A stretch of 10,090 nucleotides of DNA from Intestinibacillus sp050255995 (GTDB lineage: Bacteria; Bacillota; Clostridia; Oscillospirales; Butyricicoccaceae): assembly GCA_050255995.1 (NCBI GenBank), contig JBFWIM010000066.1:1-10090 (forward strand), written 5' to 3'. Position 1 is the first letter of the stretch. The number at the start of each line of letters is the position of its first letter. The notes below the pieces were generated by a model. That model was given only the letters and a program-made list of their open reading frames with translations. It ran no database searches and was not told the DNA's origin. Below are positions 5,709 through 10,090 of this stretch, piece after piece. The translations under genes were made by a program, and so were the position numbers.

Positions 5709-6716
5709 ATGAAAATGAAAAACGTATGCGCAGCACTTTTGGCAGGCATGCTCACGCTGTCTCTCGCCGCTTGCGGAGGTACCGCTTCCGATACCGAAGG
5801 AACTGCGCCGGCGGCTTCCGGAGACAGCGGCGCGCAGAACAGCGCAGACGGCGGGCAGCACACGGTAGCCGTGATTCTGAAAACGCTCAACTCAGAATAT
5901 TGGAGCTGTGTAGCCGCAGGCATCAAGCAGGCCGAAGCGGATTTCGGCTGTAAAGTCCTGCTGCAGGGGCCTCCCTCCGAGAGCTCTTACGATGAGCAGT
6001 ACAATATGATCGAAACCACGCTCGCGAGCTCCGACGTGGAGGCGCTGGTGCTTGCCCCACTGCAGCCGGACGCGGCGGCCGATGCCGTAAAGAATGCGGC
6101 CATCCCGATCCTGGCGGTCGACACGACCTTCACCTCGGATAAGCTGATCTCTTACGTGGGCGTTTCCAACGAGGATGCGGCCAAAGCGGGCGGCAAGTAC
6201 ATGGCGGAAAAGCTCGGCGGGAAAGGCAATGTAGTGATTCTCGCAGGCGTAGAGGGCGACACCACCTCGGAAGACCGTATCAAGGGCTGGACAGAGGGCC
6301 TTGAAGAGGGGGGCTGCAAGGTGCTTTCCATGCAGTACACCGACGCGGCCACCGATAAAGCCGTCACGGCTATGGAGGGTCTGATGCAGCAATATCCGGA
6401 CGGCATCGACGCGGTCGTGTGCCACTCGGATGACGTGGCGATGGGTGCGGCCAACGCCATTGCCCAGGCCGGCAAGAGCGATAAGATCAAGGTTTGCGGC
6501 TTTGGCGGTATCTCCGGTGCGCAGCCGGTCAAGGATGGAACCCTGAATGCGACCGTTGATATCGGTCCCTACAAGATGGGATATGACTGTGTGGCGCGCG
6601 CGCTCGACGCGATCGAGGGAAAACAGATTGAAAAATTTTATGCGTCCGAGCCTTCAGTGATTGACTCGTCAAATATTGACGATTTTCTGGTCAAGCTGGC
6701 CGAATGGACTAAGTAA
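5709..6716 (+). CDS. Sugar ABC transporter substrate-binding lipoprotein, RbsB-like
   Basis: A 335-residue extracytoplasmic binding lipoprotein of full family length. The signal peptide ends in the lipobox LAAC with Cys22, followed by an Ala/Ser/Gly linker to about residue 50. The binding domain (51-330) has the type I fold pattern of RbsB: VAVILKTLNSEYW (53-65), ALVLAPLQPDA (112-122), ILAVDTTF (134-141), YVGVSNEDAAKAGG (149-162), SEDRIKGW (187-194), HSDDVAMGAANA (239-250) and CGFGG (263-267). Aligned by eye to E. coli RbsB, Asp138 and Arg190 keep ligand contacts, but the positions of Arg90, Asn190, Asp215 and Gln235 are Thr139, Ser240, Gly266 and Ile285. Ribose is therefore unlikely. The start follows AAAGGGAG at 5695-5702 by six bases. 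It is the first gene of the right arm and is followed by a hairpin, then by the two enzymes and the ATPase. Confidence 0.94.
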   Translation: MKMKNVCAALLAGMLTLSLAACGGTASDTEGTAPAASGDSGAQNSADGGQHTVAVILKTLNSEYWSCVAAGIKQAEADFGCKVLLQGPPSESSYDEQYNMIETTLASSDVEALVLAPLQPDAAADAVKNAAIPILAVDTTFTSDKLISYVGVSNEDAAKAGGKYMAEKLGGKGNVVILAGVEGDTTSEDRIKGWTEGLEEGGCKVLSMQYTDAATDKAVTAMEGLMQQYPDGIDAVVCHSDDVAMGAANAIAQAGKSDKIKVCGFGGISGAQPVKDGTLNATVDIGPYKMGYDCVARALDAIEGKQIEKFYASEPSVIDSSNIDDFLVKLAEWTK

Positions 6717-6721
6717 TGGCT

Positions 6722-6765
6722 GAAATCACCCCTGAGCTGTGTTTTCAGGGGTGATTTTCATCTTT
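6722..6765 (+). terminator. Strong hairpin between binding-protein and oxidoreductase genes
   Basis: AAATCACCCCTGA (6723-6735) pairs perfectly with TCAGGGGTGATTT (6745-6757), a 13 bp stem with a 9-base loop. TTTTCATCTTTTT follows, with a four-base T run at the stem base and a five-base run a little later. It starts within a few bases of the stop codon. It probably terminates part of the transcripts, giving more binding protein than enzymes, and also blocks 3' decay. No separate promoter for the next gene is evident. Confidence 0.75.
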
Positions 6766-6801
6766 TTCGAGGAACTTGCATGCAAGAAAGGTTGTAACAA
6801 A

Positions 6802-7926
6802 ATGAAGAAAATCAGAATCGGTTTGATCGGCGCCGGCTTCATGGGCCGCACACACGCGACGGCGTACCGCAACGTGCCCTTTGTTTTCGGGGATGACGCG
6901 GTGCCGGAACTCGCCGTGATATCCGACGTCAACGAGGACGCCGCCAAGGCTATGGCGCAGCGGTACGGGTTCGAACGCTGGACCACGGACTGGCACGAGG
7001 TTTGCGCCGATCCGACCATCGACCTGATCGATATCACCACCCCCAATGCCCTGCATTGCCCCATCGCGATTGAGGCTGCAAAGCACGGCAAGCATGTATA
7101 CTGCGAGAAGCCTCTGGCACTTGACCGGGAGGAAGCCGAAACGGCGACCCGCGCGGTGGAGGAAGCCGGCGTGATCACGGGCATGGGTTTCAACTACATC
7201 AAGAACCCCATTCAGGCCTATGTGAAGCAGCTCATTGCTTCCGGGGAACTCGGCGAGGTGACCAACTTCCGCGGCAGTTACGATCAGGATTACTATAATG
7301 AGGACGACCAGAAGCACGAATGGCGCATGTTCAAGAGCGCCTCGGCGTCGGGGGCCCTCGGCGATCTCGCTTCCCACACCATCAGCCTGTCTCAATATCT
7401 GGTCGGCGACATTACGGATGTCTGCGGCGTGACCAAGATCATTGTGCCGGAGCGTCCGGATCCGAAGGACCCGTCCAAAATGCTGCCGGTAGAAAACGAC
7501 GATTTGGTGCAGTTCATGTTCAAATATGATACCGGTGCGATTGGCACGATCTTTTCGAACCGTCTGGGCGCGGGCCGCAAAATGAGCCTGACCTATGAAA
7601 TTCAGCTGACATGCGGCTGCATTGTATTTACGCAGGAGCGCCAGAACGAGGTGCAGATTTACCGTCATGACGATCCGGTGCTCGACCGTGGCTTCAAGAC
7701 GGTACAGATTGCACCCGGACACGGCGAGTTTTCCCACTTCTTCGGCGGCGCGGCTATCGGCCTCGGATACGCCGACCAGAAGACCATTGAGGCGTACCAC
7801 ATGCTGAAATGCATCGCGGAAAACCAGAAAAATCCGATTGATTTCCGCTTTGGGTACAAAGTTAACAGCGTCATCGACGCGGTGCTGGATTCCGCAGAGA
7901 ACGGCACATGGGTCAACGTGCAGTAA
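6802..7926 (+). CDS. Gfo/Idh/MocA family NAD(P)-dependent oxidoreductase (right arm)
   Basis: A 374-residue cytoplasmic dehydrogenase. The N-terminal Rossmann domain has IGLIGAGFMGRTHA (6-19) with the classic GxGxxG at 10-15, SDVNE (41-45) after the second strand and ITTPNALH (78-85). The signature CEKPL is at 101-105 with Lys103 the likely catalytic residue. The substrate domain has GALGDLASHT (184-193), where Asp188 and His192 match the usual catalytic pair. The ATG at 6802 is preferred over the in-frame ATG at 6739, which lies inside the terminator hairpin and would add a hydrophobic tail before the Rossmann fold. AGAAAGG at 6785-6791 is a modest ribosome binding site. It ends 11 bases before the next gene. 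It differs clearly from the left-arm oxidoreductase (GAGFMG loop, no GHPEGLFE motif), so the two are distinct branches rather than a recent duplication. Likely role: oxidation or reduction of a sugar, glycoside or cyclitol. Confidence 0.93.
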   Translation: MKKIRIGLIGAGFMGRTHATAYRNVPFVFGDDAVPELAVISDVNEDAAKAMAQRYGFERWTTDWHEVCADPTIDLIDITTPNALHCPIAIEAAKHGKHVYCEKPLALDREEAETATRAVEEAGVITGMGFNYIKNPIQAYVKQLIASGELGEVTNFRGSYDQDYYNEDDQKHEWRMFKSASASGALGDLASHTISLSQYLVGDITDVCGVTKIIVPERPDPKDPSKMLPVENDDLVQFMFKYDTGAIGTIFSNRLGAGRKMSLTYEIQLTCGCIVFTQERQNEVQIYRHDDPVLDRGFKTVQIAPGHGEFSHFFGGAAIGLGYADQKTIEAYHMLKCIAENQKNPIDFRFGYKVNSVIDAVLDSAENGTWVNVQ

Positions 7927-7937
7927 GGAGGAGTCGC

Positions 7938-8873
7938 ATGAAAATCGGATTGGTATCCGACTGTCTTGCGGGACAGTCGTTTGAAGAGCGGCTTCGAACC
8001 TGCCGAGAACTCGGCGTGGAGCAGATCGAACTGGGTGTCGGCAACTGGTCGTCCGCGCCTCATGTCGATCTGGACGGCCTGCTGGAAAGCGAGACAAAAC
8101 GGGATGAAATGCAGGGCATGCTGCGGGATTACGGCATCTCCATTTCGGCCTTCAACTGCTCCGGCAATCCGCTCGCCCCCGGCGAGTGGGGCGAGCGTGA
8201 GGACGAGGTGACCCGTAAGTGCTTCCGGCTGTCCGAGTATTTCGGGCTCCACAAGGTGGTCATGATGTCCGGCTTGCCCGCGGGAGGGCCGCAGGATCAG
8301 TATCCAAACTGGGTCGTGACCTCATGGCCGCCGGAGACACAGGAAATTCTGGACTACCAGTGGAATACAGTTGCGATTCCGTACTGGCGGGAGATCACAA
8401 AGGTTGCCAACGCGCACGGCGTGAACCGTCTGGCGCTGGAGCCGCACGGCTGTCAGCTTGTGCATGACGTGGAGAACTTCTACCGGCTGCGCGACGCGTG
8501 TGGCGGGGACAAGACCATCGGCTTTAACCTCGATCCTTCCCACCTGTTCTGGATGGGCGCGGACCCGATTGCAGTCGCCCGCGCGCTCGGGGACGCGATT
8601 TATCACGTGCACGTAAAAGATGTGCGCGTGGAAAAGCCCGCCGAGGTCAATACCCTGCTCGATGGCAAGCATGTCCTGCAGTTTGCAAAGCGCTCGTGGA
8701 ACTTTGCGATCCCGGGCTTCGGGCATGATGAACGCTGGTGGCGGGAATTCCTCGTGACGCTCAAAATGATGGGGTATGACGACGTGCTGTCCATTGAGCA
8801 CGAGGATTACACCATGGAGACAGTGTCCGCACTGCGTAAATCCGTCGGTTTGCTGCGCGCGAACCGGATCTAG
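7938..8873 (+). CDS. Sugar phosphate isomerase/epimerase-like TIM barrel protein (AP endonuclease 2 fold)
   Basis: A 311-residue metal-dependent TIM-barrel protein of the xylose-isomerase-like superfamily. Candidate metal ligands occur in the usual order: Glu168 (ALEPHG), Asp199 (FNLDPSH), His225 (HVHVKD) and Glu287 (SIEHED), with His202 nearby. An insertion-like region rich in aromatic and proline residues (about 112-150, including YPNW and PYW) may shape a larger substrate pocket. The start at 7938 has AGGAGG six bases upstream; an in-frame ATG at 7908 lies inside the preceding gene. Tight spacing to that gene means co-translation and probably consecutive steps. It lacks the ADAPGRNEPGTG motif of the left-arm TIM barrel, so it belongs to another branch. 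Related proteins act as keto-sugar epimerases, inosose dehydratases, or the catalytic subunit of C-glycoside deglycosidases. No small partner subunit of the last type is seen here. Confidence 0.9.
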   Translation: MKIGLVSDCLAGQSFEERLRTCRELGVEQIELGVGNWSSAPHVDLDGLLESETKRDEMQGMLRDYGISISAFNCSGNPLAPGEWGEREDEVTRKCFRLSEYFGLHKVVMMSGLPAGGPQDQYPNWVVTSWPPETQEILDYQWNTVAIPYWREITKVANAHGVNRLALEPHGCQLVHDVENFYRLRDACGGDKTIGFNLDPSHLFWMGADPIAVARALGDAIYHVHVKDVRVEKPAEVNTLLDGKHVLQFAKRSWNFAIPGFGHDERWWREFLVTLKMMGYDDVLSIEHEDYTMETVSALRKSVGLLRANRI

Positions 8874-8883
8874 CGTGACGGCA

Positions 8884-8923
8884 GCAAGAAAAAGCAAACG
8901 CTGCACAGCCTGCTTTTCTTTGC
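8884..8923 (+). other. Imperfect hairpin between the TIM-barrel and ATPase genes
   Basis: GCAAGAAAAAGCA (8884-8896) pairs with TGCTTTTCTTTGC (8911-8923) with one mismatch and one G-T wobble, around a 14-base loop. It fills most of the 67-base gap. There is no T run after the stem, although the right arm itself is T-rich. Partial termination or mRNA processing are both possible. Confidence 0.3.
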
Positions 8924-8940
8924 GGGAAAGAGAGGGTTAC

Positions 8941-10090
8941 ATGAGTGAATATATCGTTGAATTAAAAAATGCAACCAAGCGGTTTCCGGGTGTTGTGGCG
9001 CTCCGGAACATGAGCCTGTCGGTCAAACCGGGGGAGATTCTGGGGCTCATCGGCGAGAATGGCGCGGGCAAATCCACGCTGATCAAAGTGCTGACCGGCG
9101 TACATCAGGCCGATGAGGGGCAGATCTTTGTCGGCGGGCAGGAAATGCACTTCCGGGATCCGAACGATTCCGCGGCAGCCGGCATCGCCTGCGTATATCA
9201 GGAGCTGAATATCGAAAAGCTCCTGAGCGTTACGGACAATATTTTTATCAACAAATGGATTCGAAAGAGAAAGCTGCTGGATTATCCGGCTATGCACCGC
9301 AAAGCCAAAGAAATTATGGCGTCGCTTGGGCAGGATGTGGATCCGACCCAGGCGGCAGGTACGTTCGGCATGGGCGTACAGCAGATGATCGAGATTGCTA
9401 AGGCTGTCCTGATCGACGCGAAAATGATTATTATGGACGAGCCCACTTCCTCCCTCGGTGAGAAGGAGGTGGCGCAGCTCATGAAGACCTGCCGCGAGCT
9501 CAAATCGCGCGGCATCGGCATTGTTTTTGTTTCCCACAAGCTGGAGGAACTGTTTGAACTGTGCGACCGTGTGACAGTCATACGCGACGGCGAGCACATC
9601 TGGACGAAAAATGTCACAGATACCAACAATGATGATTTGATAAACGGTATGGTCGGCCGCAGCCTGGAGAACCAGTTCCCGAAGGAATTTGGCACGAAGG
9701 GCGGGTGCGCGCTCCAGGTGGAGCATCTGGAGGAAGGCGGCGTGCTCCATGATGTGAGCTTTGAGGCATACCGCGGCCAGATTCTCGGCTTTGCTGGGCT
9801 GGTCGGCGCGGGGCGTACCGAGACGATGCGCGCCATTTTTGGAGCCGATCCGATCGACGGCGGCAAGGTGTATATTGACGGCAAGGAAGTCGCGATCCGC
9901 AATCCGCGTGATGCCATCCGCCACGGCATCGCTTTTCTGACGGAAGACCGCAAGGGTCAGGGTCTGGTGCTGGCGCAGACCGTCCGCACCAATTTGATCC
10001 TCGCCAGCATGAAAGGCTTCTGCGACGGCGTTTTTCTCAACGACAGGAAGATTGAGGAGCGCGGCCAGCAGCATGTCACGTCGCTCCGTA
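8941..10090 (+). CDS. Sugar ABC transporter ATP-binding protein, RbsA/MglA-like double-domain type (C-terminus beyond window)
   Basis: This is the cytoplasmic energy-coupling subunit of a CUT2-type sugar importer; 383 residues are present of about 500. The first nucleotide-binding domain has Walker A GENGAGKST (38-46), Q-loop YQELN (86-90), Walker B IIMDEPTSSL (163-172, Asp166 and Glu167) and H-loop His199 (VSHK). Its ABC signature reads FGMGVQQMIEIAK (142-154), with Gly where Ser is typical. The second domain begins near 256, with the degenerate Walker A GLVGAGRTE (286-294, Arg for Lys) normal for RbsA-type proteins, and LTEDRKGQGL (333-342). AGAGGG at 8931-8936 lies four bases before the ATG. 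It follows the two enzyme genes in one orientation, so it very likely serves the binding protein at 5709 with a permease expected just to the right. The exact sugar is unknown. Confidence 0.95.
   Translation, partial: MSEYIVELKNATKRFPGVVALRNMSLSVKPGEILGLIGENGAGKSTLIKVLTGVHQADEGQIFVGGQEMHFRDPNDSAAAGIACVYQELNIEKLLSVTDNIFINKWIRKRKLLDYPAMHRKAKEIMASLGQDVDPTQAAGTFGMGVQQMIEIAKAVLIDAKMIIMDEPTSSLGEKEVAQLMKTCRELKSRGIGIVFVSHKLEELFELCDRVTVIRDGEHIWTKNVTDTNNDDLINGMVGRSLENQFPKEFGTKGGCALQVEHLEEGGVLHDVSFEAYRGQILGFAGLVGAGRTETMRAIFGADPIDGGKVYIDGKEVAIRNPRDAIRHGIAFLTEDRKGQGLVLAQTVRTNLILASMKGFCDGVFLNDRKIEERGQQHVTSLR

Noticed and set aside
6739..6801. Upstream start giving the right-arm oxidoreductase a hydrophobic N-terminal extension
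   Set aside because: The ATG is inside the hairpin and the added residues precede a standard Rossmann start. A cytoplasmic enzyme from 6802 is the simpler reading.
6745..8097. 450-codon minus-strand open frame across the right-arm oxidoreductase
   Set aside because: It is fully antisense to a well-supported Gfo/Idh/MocA gene. It has no family motif, and its far end falls inside the terminator hairpin.
8962..10074. 370-codon minus-strand open frame across the ABC ATPase gene
   Set aside because: It is the antisense shadow of a gene with intact Walker A, Walker B and H-loop motifs. No ribosome binding site or domain supports it.

Overview
The window reads as part of a carbohydrate uptake and catabolism locus from a Gram-positive Firmicute. 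A gut-type Clostridia member (Oscillospiraceae/Lachnospiraceae-like) is likely but is an inference. The evidence is GGAGG-type ribosome binding sites, two solute-binding proteins made as lipoproteins, sigma-A promoters of TTGACN-17/18-TATAAT type, GC-rich coding DNA and AT-rich intergenic DNA. No rRNA, tRNA, CRISPR array, insertion sequence or phage gene is visible.

Layout. Left arm, minus strand, read from 3013 down to 1: a Gfo/Idh/MocA oxidoreductase (1856-3013), a hydroxypyruvate-isomerase-like TIM barrel (1007-1807), then a galactose/glucose-binding-protein-like lipoprotein cut by the left edge (1-878). The lipoprotein gene may have its own extended -10 promoter. Centre, plus strand: an AraC-type regulator with a cupin sensor domain (3291-4157), divergent from the left arm, then a LacI-type regulator (4303-5349) closed by a strong terminator. 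Right arm, plus strand: an RbsB-like lipoprotein (5709-6716), a terminator-like hairpin, a second Gfo/Idh/MocA oxidoreductase (6802-7926), a second TIM-barrel isomerase/epimerase-like protein (7938-8873), and a double-domain sugar ABC ATPase cut by the right edge (8941-10090).

How it fits together (inference). Each arm pairs one NAD(P)-dependent sugar oxidoreductase with one metal-dependent TIM-barrel isomerase/epimerase/lyase and one sugar-binding lipoprotein, around two regulators. The oxidoreductases probably oxidise a sugar, glycoside or cyclitol to a keto form, which the TIM-barrel enzymes then isomerise, epimerise or cleave. Similar pairings occur in inositol catabolism, in E. coli ycjQRS (glucoside/guloside 3-dehydrogenases with a 4-epimerase) and in C-glycoside deglycosylation loci. 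No kinase or aldolase is present and the substrate cannot be read from sequence. Several sugar-contact positions of E. coli MglB and RbsB are changed in the two binding proteins, which argues against simple galactose or ribose uptake.

Regulation. The LacI-type gene and the right-arm promoter share an identical 10-base operator-like core (ACGGGCACGT), placed just downstream of each -10 box. The 271-277 bp region between the divergent left arm and the AraC gene holds AAACCG repeats and promoters facing both ways. This suggests AraC-type control of the left arm and LacI-type control of the right arm.
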